In this document: positions 8,867 through 17,081 of the stretch, piece after piece
Layout of the letters: each line of letters opens with the position of its first letter
How positions within the stretch are numbered: position 1 is the stretch's first letter
NCBI RefSeq assembly: GCF_900167535.1
Contig: NZ_FUYE01000018.1
Span: forward strand, 62,001-126,000
Direction of reading: 5' to 3'
Length of the DNA stretch: 64,000 nucleotides
From: Prosthecobacter debontii
GTDB lineage: Bacteria > Verrucomicrobiota > Verrucomicrobiia > Verrucomicrobiales > Verrucomicrobiaceae
Notes under the pieces: generated by a model
What the model was told of the DNA's origin: nothing
The model's database searches: none
Seen by the model: only the letters and a program-made list of their open reading frames with translations
Program-made: the position numbers and the translations under genes

Positions 8867-10099
8867 ATGAGATTTGCACCTCTTTGGATCTTGTTTAGCA
8901 CCGTATTACCCACTCTAGCTACGGATTGGCCGCGCTGGCGTGGGACTCATGGCGACGGAGGTTGGAATCCGGCTTCGATTCCAGTGAATTATTCAGACCA
9001 GACGCCTGAACTCCTTTGGGAAAAGGACATCGGTGGAGGTTATGGTGGTGTGACCGTTAGTGCCGGGCGTGTGTATGTCTTGGATCGTCCGAAAGACGGA
9101 GGTGATGTCGAACGCATCCTTTGTTATGCGCAGAGTTCGGGGGAACTGTTATGGTCTCACTCCTGGCCTGCGGTTTATGGTCGCATGGACTATGGCAATG
9201 GCCCTCGCTCTTCCGTGACGCTTCACTCAGGTCGGGCTTATGTGCTCGGGGCAGCTGGTATGGCGCTGTGCCTGAATGCTCACACAGGGCAGATCCTCTG
9301 GCAGGTGGATACGGTGGCGGAGCATGGAGCGAGCGTTCCTACCTGGGGATTCGCGGCTTCTCCGGTGCTCGACGCTGGACGTGTGCTCCTGCATGTGGGG
9401 GCCCAACCAGAGGGCAGTGTCTTGGCTCTGGATGCCCAGAATGGAAAGCTGCTCTGGCGTGGTGGGGCTGATCCTGCGGGTTACTGTACCCCTGAGATCA
9501 TCATCCATGAGGGGCAGCGTCAGCTCATTGCCTGGGGGCCCGAAAACATTCAGAGCCTGAATCCTGAGACGGGGGCCACGCTGTGGACCTATCCCTATAA
9601 GATCACGTATGGCGTGAGCATCGCCCAGCCCTTGTATCGGGATGGAGTCCTGCTCATCTCGGGGTATTGGCATGGCACGAAAGCCCTGCGGCCGGGAGTG
9701 AACCCGGAGCTGGTCTGGGAGAATGAAAAAGAGATGTGTGGCTTGATGTCCTCCCCACTTTTCAAAGACGGGGTGGTGTATCTGTTGGATAAGAACAAAG
9801 GGCTTCAAGGCATTGAACTGAAGACGGGCCGCATTCTCTGGAGTGATGCCAACACCCTGACTCCGAAAGATCGAAATCCCCAGATGAGTCTCGTCTGGAT
9901 GCAGGAAAGTCAGGGTCTGGCAGCGCTACTCAATGCCCAGGGTGAATTGGTCTATGTAAAGCTGGGGCCAGAGGGGTTTGAGGAACTGGCGCGGCATCAA
10001 ATCATCGGCAAGACCTGGGCTCATCCCGCCTTCGTGGGGAATGCTATCTACGCACGCTCAGACACCAAGCTCGCCGCCTGGAGGCTTTGGCCGGATTGA
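8867..10099 (+). CDS. Secreted PQQ-type beta-propeller (BamB-like) protein
   Basis: The 410-residue product has an N-terminal signal peptide (MRFAPLWILFSTVLPTLA). It then begins TDWPRWRG, the typical start of outer-membrane or periplasmic PQQ-repeat proteins of Verrucomicrobia and Planctomycetes. Repeated blades carry the pattern of a Gly-rich strand followed by G.LLW. Examples are SSGELLWSHSW, HTGQILWQVD, QNGKLLWRGG and KTGRILWSDA. No catalytic residues of PQQ alcohol dehydrogenases are evident, so a scaffold or binding role is more likely than an enzyme. It is transcribed alone, divergently from the flavodoxin gene. Confidence 0.88.
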   Translation: MRFAPLWILFSTVLPTLATDWPRWRGTHGDGGWNPASIPVNYSDQTPELLWEKDIGGGYGGVTVSAGRVYVLDRPKDGGDVERILCYAQSSGELLWSHSWPAVYGRMDYGNGPRSSVTLHSGRAYVLGAAGMALCLNAHTGQILWQVDTVAEHGASVPTWGFAASPVLDAGRVLLHVGAQPEGSVLALDAQNGKLLWRGGADPAGYCTPEIIIHEGQRQLIAWGPENIQSLNPETGATLWTYPYKITYGVSIAQPLYRDGVLLISGYWHGTKALRPGVNPELVWENEKEMCGLMSSPLFKDGVVYLLDKNKGLQGIELKTGRILWSDANTLTPKDRNPQMSLVWMQESQGLAALLNAQGELVYVKLGPEGFEELARHQIIGKTWAHPAFVGNAIYARSDTKLAAWRLWPD

Positions 10100-10269
10100 T
10101 CTCAAGTGAAGCAGGTGCTTATGCCTGCCCTTCCTTGAAGGTCCATTGCACGCAATAGTCTCCGCATCACCTTTTTCGGCCAGCCAGATTTTCCCTTCAG
10201 CCTAGGCAAAGCCGAAGGGCAGAATTTTGGTCAGGAGCCAAGCGGAGAATGCTCCGGCAGGGTGAAGTC

Positions 10270-10314
10270 CTACACATGTCGTAGATTAATCTCGACAAAT
10301 ACGACAAGTGTCGT
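10270..10314. promoter_or_regulatory. Probable BlaI-type operator upstream of the repressor gene
   Basis: Two dyads lie directly upstream of the BlaI-like gene. The sequence at 10301-10314 (ACGACAAGTGTCGT) is a perfect 6-2-6 inverted repeat, and CTAC...GTAG around ACATGTC at 10270-10284 is a second, less regular one. Both share the TGTCGTA half-site. BlaI/MecI repressors bind dyads containing ACA and TGT half-sites, so autoregulation of this operon is likely. Confidence 0.65.
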
Positions 10315-10328
10315 CAATGTCGCGAAAT

Positions 10329-10730
10329 ATGGCCAAAAAATCTCTTCCTCCACTTTCCGCAGCCGAGCAAGCGCTGATGGACATTCTCTGGAAACGCTCG
10401 CCTGTTGGCGTGCTCGACTTGCTGGAAGCAGTCAATGAGGGGCGTGCCGAACCTGTCACCCGCAACACGCTCCAAACTCAGCTCACCCGACTGGAAGCGA
10501 AGGGCTGGATTTCCCGTGATGACTCTAGCCGCAGCCATGTCTATGCCCCCGCCGTCCCCGAGCAGCGAGGCCGCAGCAGCGTGTTGAGGGAACTTAAACA
10601 GCGCTTCTTCGGCGGCAGTAATCTGGCGCTGGTCCGCTGCCTCGTCGAGAGTGAAGAGATCACCGAGGAAGAACTGGTGGAACTGCGCAAACTGGTCCGC
10701 AGTGGGACGGTCAGGAAAGGAGGCGAGTGA
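10329..10730 (+). CDS. BlaI/MecI/CopY family transcriptional repressor
   Basis: A 133-residue winged-helix repressor. The N-terminus KSLPPLSAAEQALMDILW is the classic BlaI first helix. The recognition helix and wing lie in TRNTLQTQLTRLEAKGWI and SRSHVYAP. The C-terminal helices (SEEITEEELVELRKL) form the usual dimerisation region. I choose ATG 10329 from family alignment. ATG 10317 or GTG 10308 would start inside or next to the operator. Its stop overlaps the start of the M56 peptidase gene by one base (TGATG), the normal BlaI-BlaR1 arrangement. The repressor is probably inactivated by proteolysis triggered by that partner. No beta-lactamase lies nearby, so antibiotic sensing should not be assumed. 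Confidence 0.9.
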   Translation: MAKKSLPPLSAAEQALMDILWKRSPVGVLDLLEAVNEGRAEPVTRNTLQTQLTRLEAKGWISRDDSSRSHVYAPAVPEQRGRSSVLRELKQRFFGGSNLALVRCLVESEEITEEELVELRKLVRSGTVRKGGE

Positions 10731-13138
10731 TGAGCCCAGAAAACGTCTTTTTCCTCAACTTTGGCCTGCACAGCCTGGCCTTTGGATTCCTTGGCTGGCT
10801 CATCTTGCGTTGCCTGATTCGCGATGCCTTGAGGCGCAGTGTCACCGCGATGATGGCCATCCTCTTTTCGGTGGGCGGGCCATGGCTGGTTTCGTCGCTG
10901 ACCCCCTGGGATGAAGGCAGTGGTACGCTTGCCTTAGCGACGCTTCATCAGACGCTGGACACGGACTGGCGCATCGTCATTCGGCCTGAGATAACACCAG
11001 CAGTCTCCCCTGACATGGCCATGCATCATGTATCAAAGTTTGTTTGGCGGGCTGACCGTTGGATGCCGGAGCTGAAATGGACTCTGTGGAGCGGCGTCGC
11101 CGCCCTGCTTTTGAGGCACCTGTGGCAGACAAGCAGGATCGTGGTATGGACCCGGGGTTTGAGAAAACCAGTCCAGGAAGAGCTCGAATCCATCCCCAAG
11201 GCGCTGCGCGGAAAGCCGCTGGCCGTTTTTCATCATGCAGGCACTCCCTGTGTGGTGGGCTGGTTCCGGCCATTGATTGCAGTGCCAGCCTCATCCTTCG
11301 GCACCTTGACGGCAAGGCAGTGGCACTGGCTGGTCCGCCATGAGGAGGAGCATCTGCGAGGGAGGGACACGCTGGTCTCCTGGCTCCACGAATGTGCGCG
11401 TGCTGTCCTGTGGTGGAACCCCTTCGTTCATGCGCTTATCGAGAGTCATGCGCGGTCCCGGGAAGAAATCTGTGATGCGGCTGCGGTGGGTGAGGCCGGA
11501 GAAAACAAAGATTATGCCGAATTTCTGCTCAGTTGGGTCCGGACCTCCCACCCAATGGCTGGCGTCATGCCGATGGCTCAATCACGGCCTGCACAGCGGC
11601 TGCGGGGACGGCTAAAGGCGCTTGTCGAAGCCCGCCCGGTGCGTCATCGGCTGGGTGTGAATTTCGTGCTCGCATGCACAGCAGGGGCCGTTGTTGGACC
11701 TCTGCTCATCGCCTCCGTTGGGCTGGTTGTTCCTTCAGCGTCAGTAGCCGCTCAGCCTATCAAATCAGCCAGCACTCCTGGTGAAAACAGTTCCTTGTTT
11801 ACCCGCACTTATACGGTCTCCCCGAATATCCTTTCTGCTCCATCCAATCCTGCGAACAGGGTGACTCCCAGCGAGTTTCTGGAAAGCAAAGGCGTCTCTT
11901 TTCCGGAAAATGCGATGGCCATTTTTCAGACCGACACTTCTCGCCTTGTGGTGACCAACACGCTCGCAAATCTGGAAAAGACCCGCCAGGTTCTCACCGA
12001 CGCTTCGGTGATCCAGCCTCAGGTCTATTTCGTTACTCGGTTCATCCAGGCAGACCGGTTTTTCGGGATTCACGGCGCAGTTTTGGATAGCCAGTCAGCC
12101 GCCGCTCTGATCGCAAATGTCAGTCAAAAGGCTGGCGTTGACTTGCTCGGTGTGCCCCGCATCACAACGAAAATGGGGCAGCAGGCCGTTGTCGAAGTTG
12201 GCCACGTTAATCCTGCCAATCCAGAGCAACGGGTGGGAATTCGCCAAGAACTGATGTCGTCCAAAGCCGATGATGGAAAGGTATTCATCGAGACAAAATA
12301 CTCCTTGGGGCTGGAGTCTGGGGAAGCGTTGATTCCCTCCAAATTTAGCCCTCCCAAGGACTGGTCCCGGGTCAATATGTACACCAGTCATGGCAAGGTT
12401 GAATTGGCCTCCGGGGAGACCTTGGTGCAGCACCTACAGGTCGGAGGGAAACAAATGACCCTCTTGATCTCGGCCATTGCCCTTCTGCCGGACGGCACTG
12501 AGGCCAGTCATTTTGATAGAGTCGCAAACGTCCTCTGGCCAGTTCAAGTGGGAAAAGACATCCCCTACCTGCCCGGAGCTGCTCCAACAGAGCCAAAGAC
12601 GGCTCCGAAGGCACCTAACAAAAAAGTCTTTTTATCCGTCGTTGTGGCAGACGTGCCGGGGGTCTCTCAACTGGCCGCCAATTTGAGTCTGGAAGGAAAA
12701 GACAAGGCCGAACTGGATCGTCTTTTGGGCGTTCTAGATCCCCATCGCATTGGACAGTTTTGGGTCACTGGAGTCTTGACTGACGCTCAGTTTAGCCTCG
12801 TGATGCGTGCCTTGGCGCAACAGCAGGGTGTTGCCGTAGTGGCCTTGCCAGCGAGTGTGGAAAATGGCAAAGAGGCCGTTTTCCAATTGCCTCAAAATCT
12901 GGGAGGCCAGTCGTTTGCCGTCACTCCCGGTGTCTGGGCTGATGGCTACTCCATTGATCTGAATGTCGTGCCTCCGAGTCTCGATCTTTCCTCGGAAAAA
13001 GCGGTTTCCTCAGCCGTGACGATTTGGTCAGGCCAGACACTCGTCCTTGGCGGCTACCTGACAGAGGTGAAGGACCAAGGTCGCTTAATCTTTGTTACGG
13101 CCACTCTTATCGAAGAAACCGGTAAAGCGACCAAGTAA
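10730..13138 (+). CDS. BlaR1-type M56 metalloprotease fused to secretin-like domains
   Basis: An 802-residue membrane protein. Residues 1-340 form a BlaR1/MecR1-like M56 peptidase. N-terminal membrane helices are followed by the zinc motif HEEEH at 204-208, a downstream SREEICDAA with the glutamate ligand near 245, and another membrane helix near 312-335. BlaR1 normally ends in a penicillin-binding sensor domain; here none is visible. Instead residues about 360-802 look like two copies of a secretin-type fold. The first has FLESKGVSFP, AMAIFQTDTSRLVVTN and QPQVYFVTRFIQ; the second ends SGQTLVLGGYLTE and LIFVTATLIEE, as in GspD/PilQ. A strong AAAGGAGG lies inside the end of the blaI gene. The signal sensed is unknown. 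Confidence 0.82.
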   Translation: MSPENVFFLNFGLHSLAFGFLGWLILRCLIRDALRRSVTAMMAILFSVGGPWLVSSLTPWDEGSGTLALATLHQTLDTDWRIVIRPEITPAVSPDMAMHHVSKFVWRADRWMPELKWTLWSGVAALLLRHLWQTSRIVVWTRGLRKPVQEELESIPKALRGKPLAVFHHAGTPCVVGWFRPLIAVPASSFGTLTARQWHWLVRHEEEHLRGRDTLVSWLHECARAVLWWNPFVHALIESHARSREEICDAAAVGEAGENKDYAEFLLSWVRTSHPMAGVMPMAQSRPAQRLRGRLKALVEARPVRHRLGVNFVLACTAGAVVGPLLIASVGLVVPSASVAAQPIKSASTPGENSSLFTRTYTVSPNILSAPSNPANRVTPSEFLESKGVSFPENAMAIFQTDTSRLVVTNTLANLEKTRQVLTDASVIQPQVYFVTRFIQADRFFGIHGAVLDSQSAAALIANVSQKAGVDLLGVPRITTKMGQQAVVEVGHVNPANPEQRVGIRQELMSSKADDGKVFIETKYSLGLESGEALIPSKFSPPKDWSRVNMYTSHGKVELASGETLVQHLQVGGKQMTLLISAIALLPDGTEASHFDRVANVLWPVQVGKDIPYLPGAAPTEPKTAPKAPNKKVFLSVVVADVPGVSQLAANLSLEGKDKAELDRLLGVLDPHRIGQFWVTGVLTDAQFSLVMRALAQQQGVAVVALPASVENGKEAVFQLPQNLGGQSFAVTPGVWADGYSIDLNVVPPSLDLSSEKAVSSAVTIWSGQTLVLGGYLTEVKDQGRLIFVTATLIEETGKATK

Positions 13139-13205
13139 TACAAGTGAGTGGCTTGGCGTTTGTGCAAATGAAGGGGCTACGGCATTGGATCGAATGCCTT
13201 TGGGC

Positions 13206-13742
13206 CTAACGATCATTGCGGAGTTCTTCGATCCGCTGCCGATAACGTTGAGCCCATTCCTGAATTTGCGCGGGCGTGAGTTGCCGGGCTCCATGAATGA
13301 TGAAGGGCTCTAAATACTGCATGCCGCAGAGGTATGCGGTTTGATCCATGGGAGCGAGCAGTTCTCGCATGGTGAAGCGATTGGTGCCTTCTGGACGATA
13401 GGCATCTTCAGGGCCGCCGGTGGTGATGGCGCTCATCAGTTTCTTGCCCACCAGACGAGTGCCGCCTTCGCCATAAGCAAAGCCATGCTCCAGCACCACA
13501 TCCATCCACTCCTTTAAAATCGCCGGAGCGGCATACCAATAAAAGGGATGCTGCCAGACCACCGTGTCATGCTGGAGGAGGCGCTCCTGCTCTTCCTGAT
13601 GATCGATATGAAGGTTGGGGTAGTCCTCATAGAGGTCCACGAAGGTCACATCCTCCAGATCCTGCACCGCCTTCATCAGCGCAAGATTCACTCGCGAACG
13701 ATGCAGGGCAGGGTGAGCAAAGAGGATGAGGACGCGGGCCAT
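13206..13742 (-). CDS. NAD(P)H oxidoreductase of the KefF/MdaB flavodoxin-fold family
   Basis: A 178-residue flavoprotein of the NAD(P)H:quinone oxidoreductase family. The N-terminus MARVLILFAHPALHRSRVN is the FMN phosphate loop of KefF/KefG/YheR proteins. QHPFYWYAAPAILKEWMD and GKKLMSAITTGGPEDAY are the family's flavin and active-site segments. Relatives reduce quinones, or act as the ancillary subunit of glutathione-gated K+ efflux (KefB/KefC); no Kef transporter is present here, so a free quinone reductase is more cautious. It is convergent with the M56 gene and about 165 bases from the divergent Gly-Gly protein gene. Confidence 0.85.
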   Translation of the reverse strand: MARVLILFAHPALHRSRVNLALMKAVQDLEDVTFVDLYEDYPNLHIDHQEEQERLLQHDTVVWQHPFYWYAAPAILKEWMDVVLEHGFAYGEGGTRLVGKKLMSAITTGGPEDAYRPEGTNRFTMRELLAPMDQTAYLCGMQYLEPFIIHGARQLTPAQIQEWAQRYRQRIEELRNDR

Positions 13743-13906
13743 GGGATGAAATGCTAGGAAGACGTTTCAAGCTGTGAGAGAAAGTCCTGTTCCAGCAAGC
13801 GGATTTTAATTTCCCGAGAAAGGCTCCTCCATGGTCTCAGCTATTTTTAAGGAGCTCAGCCAAAGACCTCTTGCAAAAGTATCTGCATATAAGCGATTTT
13901 ACTGGG

Positions 13907-14293
13907 ATGATTGTCATCGATGAAAGTCTCAGCGGTCAACGCCTCCATTCTTTTACCCTGGAATGTCTGGAGGAACGCATGTCGGTTCGAGAGATCATTC
14001 GGGCAAGAATTTGGCAGGAGGTGCAGGATTACAATTCCCAAGGTCTGCTTTCCAAATTCGTCGGTTTGATACAGCCGGTGGATGATGAAAAGCGTTTGAA
14101 TGGTGATGTTCGTCTCAAACCGAAACGGGTCGATTGGGAGCGGCAATATAACACGGCCCTTCGCGCCTTTGAAACCAATGGCTTTTTCATCCTCATCGGA
14201 GACCGCCAAGCTGCAGATTTGGATGAAGAGTTTTTGATCCAACCGGATACGGAAGTCAGTTTCGTGAAACTTGTGCCGTTGGTCGGAGGCTGA
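13907..14293 (+). CDS. Small protein ending in Gly-Gly, upstream of DUF4132 gene
   Basis: A soluble protein of about 128 residues (140 from a TTG at 13871 in the same frame). I do not recognise a named family. It begins MIVIDESLSGQRLHSFTLEC, with alternating strand-like residues, followed by SVREIIRARIWQEVQDYN. The tail FILIGDRQAADLDEEFLI then SFVKLVPLVGG ends exactly in Gly-Gly before the stop (GTC GGA GGC TGA). A small beta-rich protein with a C-terminal Gly-Gly resembles ubiquitin-like modifiers, but the fold is not proven. The stop is seven bases before the DUF4132 start, so the two are almost certainly translated together. Confidence 0.75.
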   Translation: MIVIDESLSGQRLHSFTLECLEERMSVREIIRARIWQEVQDYNSQGLLSKFVGLIQPVDDEKRLNGDVRLKPKRVDWERQYNTALRAFETNGFFILIGDRQAADLDEEFLIQPDTEVSFVKLVPLVGG

Positions 14294-14300
14294 GTCGCTT

Positions 14301-16922
14301 ATGAACTGGTTTCGAGGAATGATTCAAAAAGTCGTGGGGGGGGGAGCCTCCCCTGCATCGCCCCAGATCCCGCCTCCTGAAAACTCGGCTCCCAAATCTG
14401 CGAGTGAATACCATAAGGTGATCGTCGCTTACATGGATCAGGCGGAGCCGTTGCTCAAACATGAGTGGGAGCGTTTCAATCCCAAAACGTCTGCCATTGG
14501 TGAAGAAATTCTCAGTGGGACACCCGAAGCGCAAGCGGCGTTGGCCATGCCCTTGGTCGAGGAATTGCGTGCTCTCGACAGAACCATCAGCCTCTTGCAG
14601 AGTAAGCGACAGGATCGCCGGAGAAAGGTTGGACTGTATCTGTTGATTTCATTGTTAGGGCGTAGGCTGCCGATCCAAGAGGGAGTGGTTCTTTCTCTGT
14701 TAAATTGGATCGGTAAAGCGAGCTATGTTTCCCATTATGAATACCCAGTTACTGCGATGGTTCGCCTCGCCGAAGAGTGGGCATCCGCGGGCAAAATGAC
14801 GGACGACTTGAAAGCGGGATTCGTTCGGTTTCGCAATCGCCTGGCTCGCCATGCAGGTGCGGATGATCGTCGTCTATGTCAGCGTCTTGCCGCGGCCGTG
14901 AGTGAGGCTCCCGAGTTACCCTTAGTATCCGGTGAGCCTTGGGCCGATGCGGTCATTCATTTCTTGAACGACTGTTCCGATGAAACGAAGTTTTTTTGGA
15001 ATGAATTGTTAGGTCTGTGTGTCACAGCGACTTCGGCCAATGTGACTCAAAAATGGCTAAAAAAGGCGGAGGCTATTCTCGCAGACGCTCAGGGGCGGGA
15101 AGAGTTCAGCCGACGTATGTCAGCGTGGTTACCGCTGGTGGAGAAACCGCGCAGCGCAGCTTCCGGATATGCCGCGGTAGGCAGTTACGAGATTACGGAT
15201 CTGCATCAGGATATTCTTCGTGGCCTGACTTGGATCTGTGGCTTGATCGCCACGAAAGAGATGGCCCGCTTGATGACAGGCTTGGCGCTCACTTGCTACA
15301 AGAAGATCCCCGGTGTGGGGTCTCGCTCGGTGCGGGTGGGCAATGCTTGCGTTAGCGCCTTGGGGATGATGGGCACGACGGATGCGTTAGGGCAACTGGC
15401 CTTGATTAAAGTCAGGGTGAAATTTGGAGGTGCTCAGGCGGCGATTGATAAGGCGCTCACTCAATTGGCTGAAAGGTTGGAAGTACCTCGTGAAGAAGTG
15501 GAGGAGATCAGCGTGCCCGCCTATGGCATGACGGGAGTGGGTGAGTTGACTCAGCGGGTGGGAGATTTTACGGCCGAACTCAAGGTGGTGACGTCTCGCC
15601 AAACCGAGATGCTGTGGAGACGGGATGATGGAAAAGGTCAAAAGACTCTTCCTGCGGCAGTGAAGAGTGCGTGTGATGAAGAAGTGAAGGAACTGATGGC
15701 GGCGAAAAAGGACATCGAAAAGATGCTTCCTGCACAGTCCGAGCGTCTAGATAAGCTTTATCTACAGCGGAAAAGTTGGTCGGTGGGTGATTGGCGGGAG
15801 CGTTATCTCGATCATCCGCTGGTCGGAGTCCTGGCTAGGCGTCTGATTTGGAATTTTACTTCTGGAGAGATCACCACACCGGGCATCTGGCTCAAAGATA
15901 CCGTGGTCAACCGTCAAGGGCAGCCGTTAGACCTCAATGATGACGGTATCCTCGTGACCTTATGGCATCCGCTGAACCAGTCGGTGGACATTGTTTTGGG
16001 CTGGCGTGGATTCCTGGAGGAGTGGGAGATCGTGCAGCCGTTCAAACAAGCCCATCGGGAGGTGTATCTGCTGACTCCGGCGGAAGAGCAGACCCAGGTG
16101 TATTCCAATCGCTTTGCTGCCCACCTGCTTCGCCAGCATCAATTCAATGCCCTTTGTGCTGCGCGGGATTGGAAAAATAAAATCCGTCTTATGGTGGATG
16201 ATTTTTATCCTCCGGCTACCCGCAGGCTATCGTCGTGGGGCTTGCGTGCGGAATACTGGATCGAAGGGGCAGGCTCCAACTACGGAACGGATACGTTGGA
16301 AAGCGGGGCTTATCGTTATGTCGCGACGGATCAGGTGCGGTTTTATCGCGAGGATGCTATCACTGTTAACGCTCATGCAAGTGGTGGTGGCTACAGTAGC
16401 ACGAGTTTTGATGGAACTGCTCCTGAGCCCCTGCGACTGGCTGAAGTCGAGCCATTGGTCTTCTCGGAAATCATGAGGGACGTGGATCTCTTCGTCGGTG
16501 TCGCCAGTGTCGGTAATGATCCGGCGTGGTTGGATGGAGGGCGCGATGAGCAGCAGCGTGGCTACTGGCATGACTATGGTTTTGGCGAACTCAGCGCCTC
16601 CGCTCAAACAAGGCGTGTGCTTTTGGAGAAACTGGTTCCCCGTTTGAAGATCGCCTCTCAATGCTCGTTTGTGGACCGCTTCCTCGTGGTGCAGGGGAAA
16701 CGGCATCGTTACAAAATCCACCTTGGCAGCGGAAACATTCTCATCGCACCTTGGGACAAGTATCTCTGCATCGTGCCCGGCCAAGGGCAGGTGGATAAAG
16801 CCGAGGGAAAACTGTATCTGCCTTTCGAAGGAGACAGGGTCCTGAGCATTATTTTGAGCAAAGCGTTTTTACTCGCTGCGGATGACAAGATCACCGACCC
16901 AACGATTTTAAGCCAGATGTGA
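14301..16922 (+). CDS. DUF4132 (MolR/YehI-like) domain protein
   Basis: An 873-residue soluble protein. The C-terminal third carries the DUF4132 signature: RRLSSWGLRAEYWIEG, TDQVRFYR, then VEPLVFSEIMRDVDLFVGVA and GNDPAWLDGG. It closes with VDRFLVVQGKRHRYKIHLGS, then an NILIAPWDKYLCIVP segment. The N-terminal two thirds are mostly helical, with HEAT-like stretches, and have no WGR domain at the start that I can see. DUF4132 proteins (E. coli YehI/MolR) are poorly characterised; those in E. coli lie near MoxR/VWA genes, which are absent here. GGAGG about 11 bases upstream lies inside the end of the Gly-Gly gene, so the pair forms a two-gene unit. Confidence 0.85.
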   Translation: MNWFRGMIQKVVGGGASPASPQIPPPENSAPKSASEYHKVIVAYMDQAEPLLKHEWERFNPKTSAIGEEILSGTPEAQAALAMPLVEELRALDRTISLLQSKRQDRRRKVGLYLLISLLGRRLPIQEGVVLSLLNWIGKASYVSHYEYPVTAMVRLAEEWASAGKMTDDLKAGFVRFRNRLARHAGADDRRLCQRLAAAVSEAPELPLVSGEPWADAVIHFLNDCSDETKFFWNELLGLCVTATSANVTQKWLKKAEAILADAQGREEFSRRMSAWLPLVEKPRSAASGYAAVGSYEITDLHQDILRGLTWICGLIATKEMARLMTGLALTCYKKIPGVGSRSVRVGNACVSALGMMGTTDALGQLALIKVRVKFGGAQAAIDKALTQLAERLEVPREEVEEISVPAYGMTGVGELTQRVGDFTAELKVVTSRQTEMLWRRDDGKGQKTLPAAVKSACDEEVKELMAAKKDIEKMLPAQSERLDKLYLQRKSWSVGDWRERYLDHPLVGVLARRLIWNFTSGEITTPGIWLKDTVVNRQGQPLDLNDDGILVTLWHPLNQSVDIVLGWRGFLEEWEIVQPFKQAHREVYLLTPAEEQTQVYSNRFAAHLLRQHQFNALCAARDWKNKIRLMVDDFYPPATRRLSSWGLRAEYWIEGAGSNYGTDTLESGAYRYVATDQVRFYREDAITVNAHASGGGYSSTSFDGTAPEPLRLAEVEPLVFSEIMRDVDLFVGVASVGNDPAWLDGGRDEQQRGYWHDYGFGELSASAQTRRVLLEKLVPRLKIASQCSFVDRFLVVQGKRHRYKIHLGSGNILIAPWDKYLCIVPGQGQVDKAEGKLYLPFEGDRVLSIILSKAFLLAADDKITDPTILSQM

Positions 16923-16999
16923 GGACGGTTGATGCATCACTGCTTCAGCCTTTGGAGTTGTTGTTTGTGACTCCACTTTGTATGGATCAAGAAGCGCAC

Positions 17000-17029
17000 A
17001 AAAAAGGGAGGCTGTTGTCAGCCTCCCTT
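17000..17029 (-). terminator. Rho-independent terminator of transketolase
   Basis: A perfect 11-base stem (AAGGGAGGCTG / CAGCCTCCCTT) with a four-base loop is followed, on the minus strand, by six T residues. It lies 53 bases beyond the transketolase stop codon. Confidence 0.9.
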
Positions 17030-17081
17030 GGAGTGAAGTGATGTTGAAGAAAGGCGGGCAAGGGTGCCCGCCTCACGGGGC

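Noticed and set aside
10100-10160. Hairpin GCAGG/CCTGC after the PQQ-type gene as a terminator
   Set aside because: The stem is only five bases and no T run follows.
10286-10538. Minus-strand frames opposite the blaI gene
   Set aside because: They lie inside the repressor gene and its operator and show no protein-like pattern.
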